From the NCBI RefSeq assembly GCF_001613305.1, contig NZ_BDCC01000007.1:248001-312000 (forward strand): a DNA stretch of 64,000 bases, given 5' to 3'. The notes below the pieces were generated by a model. The model did not search any database, was not told the DNA's origin, and saw only the letters and a list, made by a program, of their open reading frames with translations. Below are positions 7,209 through 15,790 of the stretch, piece by piece (within the stretch, counting starts at the first letter, position 1; the number at the start of each line of letters is the position of its first letter). The DNA is from Nocardia vaccinii NBRC 15922. Its GTDB lineage: Bacteria > Actinomycetota > Actinomycetes > Mycobacteriales > Mycobacteriaceae. Position numbers and translations under genes: made by a program.

Positions 7209-9062
7209 GTGACCACAGCCGCACTCGCAGTCTCGCCTTCCGCCGCAGTTGCCCGGTGGCGGCTCTGGCGCTCGCCCGCTGATCAACCTGGGTGGGCACG
7301 GCCGCTGCTCCTGGTGGTCGCGGCGCTCGCGGCGGTGAGCTATGCATGGGGCATCGCGGCGCAGAAGCCGCACATCTACTACGCCGCCGCCGCGCGGTCG
7401 ATGTCGATGAACCGGCACAATTTCTTCTTCGCCGCCTTCGATCCGGATGCGATCATCAGCGTCGACAAACTGCCCGGCGCGCTGTGGATTCAGGCGGCGT
7501 CGGTGCACGTGTTCGGGCCGCACGTCTGGGCCGTGGTGTTGCCGCAGGTGGTCGAGGGCGTGCTGACGATACTGCTGCTGTATCGCGTGGTGCGCCGCAC
7601 GGCCGGGCCGGTGGCAGGCGCGGTGGCCGTTGCCGTCCTGGCCGCTACTCCGGTCGTGGTATCCCTGGATCGGGGGAATATCCCGGATACGCTGCTGATT
7701 CTGTTGCTGCTGTCGGCCGTCGACCGCACCTTCACCGCGATCGAGAGTGGCCGAGCCCGAAATCTGTGGCTCGCCGGACTTCTCGTCGGGCTGGCCTTCC
7801 AGGTGAAGATGGTGCAGGCGTGGGTCGCGATTCCGCTGCTGGGGTTGGCCTATCTGATCGCGGGGACCAACGCGCTGCGCCGCCGCCTGGCCGACGTGGC
7901 GGTTTTCGGTGTTGTCGCCCTGATAGTTTCGCTGAGTTGGATGACAATCGTCGGCCTGATACCAGCGGGTCGGCGGCCGTATGTTGATGGCAGCAGCCAT
8001 AACTCGCTCTTCGATCAGGTATTCCGTTACAACGCGTTGTCGCGCGCGGACAGTGGCTTCAACGTCGGCTCGGGGAATTTCGAACTCGGCGGTCAGGGTT
8101 ATCGCGACAAGCTGGTGCTCGGTCCGGACAATCGCCTCGATCACGTATTCACCGGCGGCGGAGGGCGTTCCGGCGGCTGGCTCGTGCCGTTGGCGCTGAT
8201 CGCCCTGGTCGTGCTCGTGGTGCTCGCCCGCCGCCGGGCGCGGGACCTTCGGGTCGTCGCGGCGCTGATCATCTGGGGCGGCTGGCTGCTGATCCATCTG
8301 GCGGTGTTCCTCGCCGTCGGAACGGTCAACCCGTACTATCTGGCCGTGCTCGTTCCGCCGGTGGCAGCTCTGATCGGTTGGAGCACAGCCGAATTCGTAA
8401 ATGTCGAGTCGATGTGGATACGGCGGTGCGGCGTGCTCGCGGTGGTCGCCACGGTGCTGTACGGTGCCTGGTTGCTCGCGCCCGCGCCGTCCGCGGTGCG
8501 GTGGGCGACAGCCGCGGTGGCACTCGGGCTGTGTGTCGTCGCGGTACTCGCCCGGGGCCGGTATTCGATTGCGGCCCTGCTGATCGCCGCGCTGGCCGCG
8601 CCCGCGGTCGCGGCGACATCACTGGTCGTCGACGGATACGGCGTACTGGATATGCCGTTCGAGGCCGCCGCGACCCGTCGGGTGACACAGGATTCCATCG
8701 CCTCGGCCCTCGCGGAAGGACCCGAGCTGACCGCGCTGGCGCACAGGATATTTCCCGGCGCGCACTATCCGATAGTCGCGTACACCGGAATTCTCGCCTC
8801 GCCGTTCATCTTCACCACGGGCGCACCGGTTCCGGCCTTCGGCGGGTTCACCGGCTCGGCCCCGGCCATGACCACCGACGATCTGGCTCTGCTCGTCCAG
8901 CGGGGCCAGATCGGATTCGCCCTGGTGACTCCCGCCGATGACGATCGCGTCCGGTGGATTCAGCGGCACTGCAAGGCATTGCCGCCCGACGGTAAGGATT
9001 CGGTGCTGGCGTACGCCTGCGGGCCGGTCCGGCAGGTGCGGCCGCCTGCCGCGCATCGCTGA
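7209..9062 (+). CDS. GT39/ArnT-type polytopic membrane glycosyltransferase
   Basis: The 617-residue protein is an integral membrane protein with about eleven hydrophobic segments and the family's N-terminal layout. That layout is a first membrane helix, then an acidic-aromatic loop (ARSMSMNRHNFFFAAFDPDAIISVDKLPGALWIQA), then DRGNIPDTLLILLLLSA. Such enzymes use polyprenyl-phosphate sugars to modify cell-envelope polymers or proteins. The VDKLPGALWIQA block matches the actinobacterial mannosyl- or arabinosyl-type group. The C-terminal 130 residues form an extracytoplasmic domain (HYPIVAYTGILASPF, FGGFTGSAPAM). The GTG at 7209 is preferred over TTG at 7200 because of the promoter position. The acceptor is unknown. 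Confidence 0.85.
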   Translation: MTTAALAVSPSAAVARWRLWRSPADQPGWARPLLLVVAALAAVSYAWGIAAQKPHIYYAAAARSMSMNRHNFFFAAFDPDAIISVDKLPGALWIQAASVHVFGPHVWAVVLPQVVEGVLTILLLYRVVRRTAGPVAGAVAVAVLAATPVVVSLDRGNIPDTLLILLLLSAVDRTFTAIESGRARNLWLAGLLVGLAFQVKMVQAWVAIPLLGLAYLIAGTNALRRRLADVAVFGVVALIVSLSWMTIVGLIPAGRRPYVDGSSHNSLFDQVFRYNALSRADSGFNVGSGNFELGGQGYRDKLVLGPDNRLDHVFTGGGGRSGGWLVPLALIALVVLVVLARRRARDLRVVAALIIWGGWLLIHLAVFLAVGTVNPYYLAVLVPPVAALIGWSTAEFVNVESMWIRRCGVLAVVATVLYGAWLLAPAPSAVRWATAAVALGLCVVAVLARGRYSIAALLIAALAAPAVAATSLVVDGYGVLDMPFEAAATRRVTQDSIASALAEGPELTALAHRIFPGAHYPIVAYTGILASPFIFTTGAPVPAFGGFTGSAPAMTTDDLALLVQRGQIGFALVTPADDDRVRWIQRHCKALPPDGKDSVLAYACGPVRQVRPPAAHR

Positions 9063-9083
9063 CGGGACTACCGGCGTGCCAGT

Positions 9084-10310
9084 CTATTTCGTGCCAGGCG
9101 CCCAATCCTCGAGGTAGGCACGGTACGTGCCCATCGGCAGCACGGCGTCGTAGACGAGCGCGCCGGAGGGGGTGAACTCCGAGATGTGCGGCGCCATTCC
9201 CCAGCCCACCAGAGTGTTGCCGCCCGGCAGCCCCTGCGCATTACCCATCGCGACAGCGACCAGGTTGCTCGGGTGAGTCTGGTTGCGCACCAACGTCGCC
9301 CGGTGCGCGGCGGTATCCAGGCGGATCCACTGCACACTCGACACACCCAACGTCTGCTGACCGCTGGAATTGTCGTTGAACAGCCGGATCGTATCGGGAC
9401 CGTCGAATTCGGCGTCGTGCTGGAAGGCGAACTGCACTCCGGGGCCCATGGCCAGGGTGGAATGCTTACCGCCGAGCTGCCAGCGGATCTTCCCGGTGTG
9501 GATGTCGACGTCGTACACCGCGGAGGTGTCGCGCATCGAGATCACCAGATTTCCTTGTGGATCGAGGGCGATCGAATTCATGTGGTAGGGGTCGTAGACC
9601 GCGGAACCGGGCGATGAGGTGCTCGAGGTGGTGTCGGTGAGCGGCACGTGCTGGGCCGCACTCCACTGGAACAGCACCTTCTTGGTGGCGACATCGACCA
9701 CCGAGGCGACGGTGTCGTACATCCGGCCGTTCTTCGGTCCGCCGATCGCGCTGAGATCCGCGCCGACCTCCCGGTAGGAGGTGATCAGCGCGCGGCCGTC
9801 GGGCGTCAGCCGGAACTCGTGCACGTCGGAGCTGGATCCGTCTCCGGCACTGAGTGTTTCGATGACGCGGCCGTGTTCGTCGGCGATGTAGTCGGTACCC
9901 GTGCCGTGCCCGCCGACGGTACTGCCCTGCCACCAGGTCAGCACCCGCTTGCCCTGGTAGATCTGTGTCCGGAAGTTCGACACGTCCTGTCCTTTGGGCG
10001 GGGTGTACCGCCAGACCTCGTGCCCGGATTTGTCCATCACCACATTGGCGGGCGCGGCCTGCGGGACGATCGACAGCGCCTGCCCCAACCCCGGCACCAG
10101 CGCCGCGGCACTGACCCCGCTCGTGTAGTAGATGTACCCCGGACTCGCGCCGGGTTCGTTCACATCGACGGTGTAGCTCAGCGCGCCCACCGGCATACTG
10201 GGCAGCGGCGCGGCGGCGGCAGACGGAGCGAGTGCGGCGGTCGCCAGCCCGACGGCGGCCACGGCCAGGGCGGCAGCGCCGCGGCGCCCACGGTGCGAAT
10301 TCCGGATCAT
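9084..10310 (-). CDS. Secreted arylsulfotransferase (ASST)-family protein
   Basis: The 408-residue product has a Sec signal (AAALAVAAVGLATAALAPSAAA) and then a beta-propeller with repeated GHEVWRYTPP, GRVIETLSAGD, GKIRWQLGGKHS and PSGALVYDAVLP blades. DVHEFRLTPDGRALI and AFQHDAEF are motifs of the Asst_2 family, which carry the active-site histidines in characterised arylsulfate sulfotransferases. Those enzymes move sulfate from phenolic sulfates to other phenols outside the membrane. Actinobacterial members are largely uncharacterised, so the activity is a family inference. It converges on the glycosyltransferase gene with 21 bp between stops. Confidence 0.82.
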   Translation of the reverse strand: MIRNSHRGRRGAAALAVAAVGLATAALAPSAAAAPLPSMPVGALSYTVDVNEPGASPGYIYYTSGVSAAALVPGLGQALSIVPQAAPANVVMDKSGHEVWRYTPPKGQDVSNFRTQIYQGKRVLTWWQGSTVGGHGTGTDYIADEHGRVIETLSAGDGSSSDVHEFRLTPDGRALITSYREVGADLSAIGGPKNGRMYDTVASVVDVATKKVLFQWSAAQHVPLTDTTSSTSSPGSAVYDPYHMNSIALDPQGNLVISMRDTSAVYDVDIHTGKIRWQLGGKHSTLAMGPGVQFAFQHDAEFDGPDTIRLFNDNSSGQQTLGVSSVQWIRLDTAAHRATLVRNQTHPSNLVAVAMGNAQGLPGGNTLVGWGMAPHISEFTPSGALVYDAVLPMGTYRAYLEDWAPGTK

Positions 10311-10699
10311 GGGATCTCCTAGCGAGGCTGATGTAAGGTGCGCGCGGGAGCGTATCTCCGGTTTCTGTGGCCACTCTGTGATCGGGGCGTGTACGCGGGA
10401 TTGGAATCACGTTGAGCGTATTGCATGCAGACCGCTCGGTCTGGCGTCCGCTATACCTGGGATGATAACGTTCTCGACCATGTTCTCCAGCCGATCGAAT
10501 GCCGCTGAGGTCACCTATGTGACCGTTGCGCTCGGTGTGCGGCTGCCGCGGCAGCGGGAGCTGTGTTGCTCTCGGCCGCGCAGCTGAGAACCGCTCCTGC
10601 TCGTTCGTGACGGCCGGTCGCGTTCTGTCCGGGCCCTTCTCACTGCCTTGTTGTCGTTGCCGAACACAGCCCTGCGCGGGCTTTCAACAAGGATTTCAC
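10311..10699. other. Divergent intergenic region between arylsulfotransferase-like and ROK genes
   Basis: This 389-bp stretch must hold the promoters of both flanking genes. GCTATACCTGGGATGATAACG around 10450-10470 is locally AT-rich and could be a -10 region for the ROK gene. I see no convincing open frame; small frames here lack ribosome sites. Confidence 0.35.
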
Positions 10700-11956
10700 A
10701 TGACGATCCCCACCATCGAGCGACCGTCGACCACCGCCGCGCCCGTCCGGGTCGTATCCGTGCGTCCCGCGGTGCCGGCGGAACTGCGCATCTCCGACAA
10801 CCCCGCCGCCGCTGTCCTGCGTGCCGCCACGCGCGGACCGATCTTCCGCGATTCCGCCGCGCGGACAACGGGTTCCAGTATCGCGACGGTGAATCGCCAA
10901 GTGTCGGCGCTGCTTTCGACGGGTCTGCTGCGTGAGCGGGCCGACCTGACCGTGTCGGGCGCGGTCGGACGTCCGCGCATCCCGTTCGAGGTCGATACCG
11001 ACACCTTCGCCACGCTGGGCGTCCACATCGGGGCCACGGTGACCCGGATCGTCGCCGCGGATCTGTCCGGGCGCATTCTCGGCGGGCTGGAAATCGCCAC
11101 GCCGCAGGCCGGGCAGGACGCCGCGTTGACCATCATCGCCCGCAGCGCCAAGGCATTCCTGGATCGGCTGCCGCGCCGGCGTCCGCTGTGGACCGGCGTC
11201 GCGCTGGCCGGACGGGTGGATCCGGCCGCCGGAGTGGTCGATCATCCGCGTCTGGGCTGGCAGGCCGCACCCGTTGGCGCGGTGTTCGGCACCGTGCTCG
11301 ACCTGCCGGTCTCGATATCCGCGCACGTGGAGGCGATGGCCGCGGCGGAATTGCTGCTCACGCCCGGTGAACAGCAGCGCCCCGGCAGCAGCCTGTACAT
11401 CTACGCGCGGGACACCGCCGGCGTCGCGGTCACCCTGCACGATCGCGTGCACACTCCCGCCGGCGGGCCCGGTTCCATCGCACACCTGCCCACCGGCTCC
11501 GATATCGAATGCGCCTGCGGACGTCGCGGTTGCCTGGAAGCCACCGTCGGCGAGGCGGCGATCCTCGGCCGCGCCGTGCGCGCCGGAATCGTGCCCCGCC
11601 GCGAGGCTCCCCGCCGCCCGGTGATCGCCGACCTCTACCGCGCCGCGGATTCCGGATCCGGCGCCGCACGTGAGCTGCTCGATGAGCGTGCCGAAATCCT
11701 CGGCCGCACAGCGGCTCTCATACGCGACATGTTCAATCCCGACCGAGTTGTCCTGGGCGGCCAGGCATTCACCAGCTATCGCTCCGGGATCGACCGCGTG
11801 GCACAGGCATTCGCCGAGAACACCAACCTCCCGCCCGCCGACGTGCGCATCAGCCGCTTCGGCGGCCGCGTCCAGGAACACGCCGCCGCGGTCACCTCCC
11901 TGAGCGTCTTCTACGCCGACCCCATCTCGGCCATGCGCCGCGCCACCAGGCAGTGA
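10700..11956 (+). CDS. ROK-family transcriptional regulator
   Basis: The 418-residue protein has an N-terminal winged helix-turn-helix (about residues 35-80, TGSSIATVNRQVSALLSTGLL) and a ROK sugar-kinase-like domain. The zinc-binding ROK signature is intact (ECACGRRGCLEA, near residue 275), but the sugar-kinase ATP/active-site motifs are blurred (LGVHIGATVTRIVAADLSG), as expected for a regulator. The ATG at 10700 follows AAGGAT. It resembles the Rv0485-type mycobacterial regulators. Target genes are not evident from the sequence; the divergent arylsulfotransferase-like gene is a candidate. Confidence 0.85.
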   Translation: MTIPTIERPSTTAAPVRVVSVRPAVPAELRISDNPAAAVLRAATRGPIFRDSAARTTGSSIATVNRQVSALLSTGLLRERADLTVSGAVGRPRIPFEVDTDTFATLGVHIGATVTRIVAADLSGRILGGLEIATPQAGQDAALTIIARSAKAFLDRLPRRRPLWTGVALAGRVDPAAGVVDHPRLGWQAAPVGAVFGTVLDLPVSISAHVEAMAAAELLLTPGEQQRPGSSLYIYARDTAGVAVTLHDRVHTPAGGPGSIAHLPTGSDIECACGRRGCLEATVGEAAILGRAVRAGIVPRREAPRRPVIADLYRAADSGSGAARELLDERAEILGRTAALIRDMFNPDRVVLGGQAFTSYRSGIDRVAQAFAENTNLPPADVRISRFGGRVQEHAAAVTSLSVFYADPISAMRRATRQ

Positions 11957-12203
11957 TTTCGGCTTCCGCTCCGCTGCGGCGGGGCTGAATCCTTGGCCTC
12001 CGCTCCGGCGGGGCCGGGGCCCTGTCAACCCCGGTCCTTCCCTCCGCCGCTCAGTCGCTGCGGTCCTTCCCTCCTGCGCTCAGTCGCTGCGCTCCTTCCC
12101 TCCGTCAGTTCCAGGACCGGGGCGGGCCCCGGCCTTGGAGTGGGTCAGGACCGGGGCGGGCCCCGGCCTCGGGGTGGGCGTTGTCCGGAGTGGGCGGAAC
12201 TCA
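11957..12203. repeat. Dispersed intergenic element with internal tandem expansions
   Basis: The element starts immediately after the ROK stop. It has a degenerate core at 11958-11984, a shorter core at 11993-12013, then 2.6 copies of a 29-bp unit at 12032-12108 (CGGTCCTTCCCTCC followed by CTCAGTCGCTG). Two copies of a 34-bp unit follow at 12112-12179 (CAGGACCGGGGCGGGCCCCG). The tail CCTCGGGGTGGGCGTTGTCC and GGCGGAACTCA matches the tail of the element after sfnB. It is therefore the same element family with insertions. No gene lies between here and 12339. Confidence 0.8.
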
Positions 12204-12338
12204 TGCGATCCATGGAGCCTTCTCTGTGGTCGGGTCATGTCGACGGAGCCTGTCCCGTTTGGGCTTCGGTCTGTTCCACGCGGTCTGGACCGGGTCTTCG
12301 CCCGCAGTCGGCGGCGCTTGGATAGGCGTAGTCGGGGG

Positions 12339-13451
12339 TCAGTGGGCGAGGACTCGGATTGCGGTGTTGCGCAGTGCTATTGCGGGTCGGGAGCGGGGGA
12401 CGAGGAGTTGACTCGCCAGGGCGAAGCCGCGCTGTTTGGGCTTCAGAATGGTGCGGTGTCGGCGTTCGTAGCGGTGTAGGGCGGCGGTCGGGTCGGCGGG
12501 GGTCCGGGCGAGTTCTTCCGCGAGGGTGTGGGCGGCGGCGATGGCCAGGGTGGAGCCGTCGCCGAACAGGGACAGGCTCGAGGCGGCGTCGCCGATCAGC
12601 GTGATGCGGCCGTTCGTCCAGGACGGCAGGCGGACCTGGCTGACCGAGTCGAAGTACATGTCCTCGGCGTCGGCGACCCGGTCGAGGAAGTCCTCGAACA
12701 TGCCCAGTCGTCCGGCGTACGTCTCGGTGACCAGGCGCTTGTGCGCGGTGAGGTCGCGGTGGTCGAGACCGGGCACGGGCGCATGCCGGAAAATGAACGC
12801 CGCCAACGGAATTCCATGCGCCGGATGAACGCTGAAGGATCGGCCGGGCGCGTTGTACATGGCCACGGCATGCTCCCCGGCGAGCGTGCGGTCCACCGGC
12901 AGGGTGGCCACGAACATGCCCATGTGCCGGATGAACTCACGCTCGGGGCCGAAGGCCAGCCGCCGTACGCCCGAGTGCAGTCCGTCCGCACCGACGACCA
13001 GGTCGAACCGGGCGGGCGCACCGCGTTCGAAGGTGACCTCGACCCCGTCCTCGCGCTGAGTGAGTCCGGTGATCGTCTCGCCCCAATGGATTTCGGCGCT
13101 GTCCTGTGCGGTCGAGAGCAGCGCCGCGGCGAGATCGGCTCGGGCGATCTCGATTGCGCGACCGTCGGGTGAGCCCTGTATCGAGTTCGTATTCATCGAC
13201 GCCCGCTCGCGTCCCGATCCGTCGAGGAACGCGATTCGCCGCACGGCCGTCGCGGCGGCCCGGAGCCTGGGCTCGATCTCCATCTGCTCGACCACCGCGA
13301 GCGCCGGGCCCTTGACGTCGACCGGGTTGCCGCTGGAGCGCTGCCCGGTCGCGCGCTCCACGACGGTCACCGTGAAACCCTCTCGCGCAAGCCAATACGC
13401 CAATGTCGAACCGGCGACTCCGGCGCCGGAGATCAGCACGCTCTGGTACAT
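12339..13451 (-). CDS. FAD-dependent monooxygenase (PHBH fold)
   Basis: The 370-residue product is a class A flavin monooxygenase. It has a dinucleotide-binding GAGVAGSTLAYWLAREG near residue 10, the DG motif in FDLVVGADGLHSGVRR near 155-165, and GRITLIGDAASSLSLFGDGSTLAIAAA near 280. Substrate oxidation uses NAD(P)H and O2. The ATG at 13451 has GGAGG in front; the frame upstream crosses the operator and is not coding. It diverges from the TetR gene at 13550 across a palindromic operator, so it is the likely repressed target, probably for breakdown of an aromatic antibiotic or other planar compound. Confidence 0.88.
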   Translation of the reverse strand: MYQSVLISGAGVAGSTLAYWLAREGFTVTVVERATGQRSSGNPVDVKGPALAVVEQMEIEPRLRAAATAVRRIAFLDGSGRERASMNTNSIQGSPDGRAIEIARADLAAALLSTAQDSAEIHWGETITGLTQREDGVEVTFERGAPARFDLVVGADGLHSGVRRLAFGPEREFIRHMGMFVATLPVDRTLAGEHAVAMYNAPGRSFSVHPAHGIPLAAFIFRHAPVPGLDHRDLTAHKRLVTETYAGRLGMFEDFLDRVADAEDMYFDSVSQVRLPSWTNGRITLIGDAASSLSLFGDGSTLAIAAAHTLAEELARTPADPTAALHRYERRHRTILKPKQRGFALASQLLVPRSRPAIALRNTAIRVLAH

Positions 13452-13469
13452 GTCGAAAACCTCCGCAAA

Positions 13470-13494
13470 TAAGTGGACGACTTTCGTCCACTTA
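13470..13494. promoter_or_regulatory. TetR operator: perfect 11-bp inverted repeat plus extra half-site
   Basis: TAAGTGGACGA at 13470-13480 and its complement TCGTCCACTTA at 13484-13494 surround CTT. The half-site TCGTCCACTT occurs again at 13522-13531, just before the TetR ribosome site. Between them, TACGCT (13503-13508) and the reverse-strand TAGCGT (13504-13509) could be overlapping -10 elements for the two divergent genes. The arrangement is typical of an autoregulated TetR locus. Confidence 0.85.
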
Positions 13495-13549
13495 ATCGAC
13501 GGTACGCTAACCGGAAGAAAATCGTCCACTTGTCTCGGAGGTGTGTGGA

Positions 13550-14101
13550 GTGCGATCCGATGCGCGCAGTAATCGCGATCAGATCCTGGCGGCCGCGCGG
13601 GTCGTCTTCCTGGAGCAGGGCGTCGAGGTGCCGATGAAGGAGATCGCCGACCGGGCGGGCGTCGGCGTCGGCACCCTGTATCGCCGATTTCCCGATCGCG
13701 GTGCGCTGATCACAGCCGCCGCACACGCCTATCTGTCCGGCCTGGCGGATCTCGCGGCCACGGCCATCCAGGACGAGGAGAGTGCGTGGTCCACGCTGTG
13801 CCGGTTTCTGCGCGAATGCGCCGAGATGCGGCTGGGTGCGTTGGCCGCGGCCATCGAGCCGACCCTGCACGCCGATATCCGCAGCGATCCCGCGCTGACC
13901 GAGGTGCGCGGCCGGATCGCCGCCCACGTCGACGATATGACCGCCCGGGCCCAGGCATCCGGTGACCTGCGCGCCGATGTCACGGCCCGGGACATCGCCG
14001 CGCTGATGACGCTGCAGGTGTTCGTCTTCCCGGATGAGCCCTACGTCGAAACCGCGCGCCGCACAATGGAAATCGCTCTGGACGGCCTGCGCGCCCGCTG
14101 A
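13550..14101 (+). CDS. TetR-family repressor
   Basis: The 183-residue protein has the standard TetR N-terminal helix-turn-helix (NRDQILAAARVVFLEQGVEV, GVGVGTLYRRFPDRGALI, residues about 8-55) and a ligand-binding helical domain matching the common TetR_C group. GTG at 13550 is chosen because GGAGG lies 8 bases upstream; GTG at 13541 would overlap that site. It is divergent from the FAD monooxygenase, and both promoters lie over a perfect inverted repeat. It most likely represses the monooxygenase and itself until an inducer binds. Confidence 0.9.
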   Translation: MRSDARSNRDQILAAARVVFLEQGVEVPMKEIADRAGVGVGTLYRRFPDRGALITAAAHAYLSGLADLAATAIQDEESAWSTLCRFLRECAEMRLGALAAAIEPTLHADIRSDPALTEVRGRIAAHVDDMTARAQASGDLRADVTARDIAALMTLQVFVFPDEPYVETARRTMEIALDGLRAR

Positions 14102-14107
14102 GTGGGA

Positions 14108-15715
14108 CTACTTCGCGAACAGCCCTTCCAGGGCGGTGATGAAATACGGGAAATGCGCCGCGAACCGGCTCAGATCCCGATCCTGCTCGAATCCGCCGAA
14201 CCAGTAGAGGCCCGGTTCGCGGTCGGCGGACAGATCGATCTCGCGGAAGGTGCGGATCCAGTTGTCGGAGCGAGCGCCGATGATCGTGTACGGCAGCCCG
14301 CGCGAGAACACCTGCTCCCGTTCGGCCGGCGGCACCAGTTCCACCCGCATCGTTTCGAGTCCGCGCTGCAGGCCACGGACCCGCCCGGCCAGCGCCCGCC
14401 CGGCAGCTGTGCGGGCCGGGAGGTAAGCGGGCAACAGCAACGCGGCCACGCCGCCGAGGCCGATGGCGATGCCGACCAGCGCGTATCCGCCCGAGACCGC
14501 AAGTCCGACGGTTGCGGCGATACCGACGATCAGGAGTATCACGCCCAGCCCGAACGCCAAGCCCCGGCGTTTGCGGTCGATCAGAATGCCGTGCGCCAGA
14601 GCGTCGGCCCGCAGTGCCGCGCGGGCGGGCTCGCCGGACGCGCGACCGCGCAACTCCGACAACAGAATCGACTCCGTGCCGTCGGGCAGAGCGGCCCGGT
14701 AGACCTCCCGCTCGAACTCGCGCAACTGCTCGTCGGCCGGATTCAGGCGGGTGATGCGCCAATCGGAATCATCGACCGGCGCGACCCAGATATACCGTCG
14801 CACAGCCAGATCCACGATGGTCGAGGCGAGATCGGCCGCGTCGACGGAATTGTCGAGCAGCAGGCCGGCCTCGCCCGGCAGCACACCGTCCGGCGAGACG
14901 AACTGTGCCTTACTTCCCCTGCGCTGCACCGGATCCACGACCTCGTCGCCGCCGAGCGCCGCCGCGTCCTGACGACGCGACCACAGCACGTATCCGGCCA
15001 GTGCGGCGAGGGCCACGATCAGCACGCCGAAGGCGATCAGCACCGGCGCGGTGATCGAGAACGGCCCCCGCGAACTGTCGTCGGTGATATCGGCGTTGGC
15101 GGGTACGGTCCCGGGCGGCAGCTGCAGGGTGACATCGACGATATCGCCCTTGTGCAGGTTGGTTTCGTGCAATGTCAGCACGCCGTCGGGTTCGACAGTG
15201 GCATCACATTTGTGCGCGCCGGCCTGCGGTCCGACCTTGCAGTCGATGATGCCCATCCGATAACTGGGGCTGATCAACGTGGCATCGAATGAGGCCACAT
15301 CGGATTGCAGGACACCGGTCCAGCGGAAGATCTGAGTGCCCGGTGCATCACTGACCGTGTTGTGCACGGTGTATTCGAAGGAGGACGTCCCGGCCGGCGC
15401 GTCGACGGTGAACACCTCGCCGCTCACCTTCGCCGAACCCGGACCGGTGCTGGAGATGTCGCTGACCTTGAACCGGCGCTCACCGCCCTTGTCGCCCAAC
15501 GCGACTCGCAGCGGCAGCGCCATCCGGAACTGCCCGCCCTGCGGAACCGTCACCTTCTCGGTGACCTCCAGATTCCCGTCCCTGCTGAGTTTCACATCGG
15601 CCTGAATCGCCACCCCGTCGGCCGGTTGCTGCGCCTGCGCGGCAGGTGCTGTCAGCACTATCCCGGCAAGAGCCAGCGTCACGGCGCCGAGAGCGCCCCC
15701 CCGAAAAATCAGCAT
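14108..15715 (-). CDS. DUF2207 predicted membrane protein
   Basis: The 535-residue protein has a signal peptide (GAVTLALAGIVLTAPAAQAQ), an extracytoplasmic beta domain (about 30-235, VAIQADVKLSRDGNLEVTEKV, the DUF2207 hallmark) and one membrane helix (TAPVLIAFGVLIVALAALAG). A cytoplasmic winged-helix-like region follows (ALPDGTESILLSELRG), then two membrane helices near 395-440 and a soluble tail ending in FPYFITALEGLFAK. The function of this widespread family is unknown. It converges on the TetR gene with only six bases between stops, and its start is 75 bp from the divergent zinc peptidase gene. Confidence 0.85.
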   Translation of the reverse strand: MLIFRGGALGAVTLALAGIVLTAPAAQAQQPADGVAIQADVKLSRDGNLEVTEKVTVPQGGQFRMALPLRVALGDKGGERRFKVSDISSTGPGSAKVSGEVFTVDAPAGTSSFEYTVHNTVSDAPGTQIFRWTGVLQSDVASFDATLISPSYRMGIIDCKVGPQAGAHKCDATVEPDGVLTLHETNLHKGDIVDVTLQLPPGTVPANADITDDSSRGPFSITAPVLIAFGVLIVALAALAGYVLWSRRQDAAALGGDEVVDPVQRRGSKAQFVSPDGVLPGEAGLLLDNSVDAADLASTIVDLAVRRYIWVAPVDDSDWRITRLNPADEQLREFEREVYRAALPDGTESILLSELRGRASGEPARAALRADALAHGILIDRKRRGLAFGLGVILLIVGIAATVGLAVSGGYALVGIAIGLGGVAALLLPAYLPARTAAGRALAGRVRGLQRGLETMRVELVPPAEREQVFSRGLPYTIIGARSDNWIRTFREIDLSADREPGLYWFGGFEQDRDLSRFAAHFPYFITALEGLFAK

Positions 15716-15790
15716 GGGGCAACAGCATAGACAGCTTGGTATTCTTCGGCATCAGCTAATCAGTTGACCGAGAGACGGGGGCGCGGGGGA

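Noticed and set aside
9084..11956. A linked sulfur-metabolism island joining the arylsulfotransferase-like gene, sfnGB and the Cds1-type gene.
   Set aside because: The genes are tens of kilobases apart, in different operons, with no shared regulatory site that I can see.
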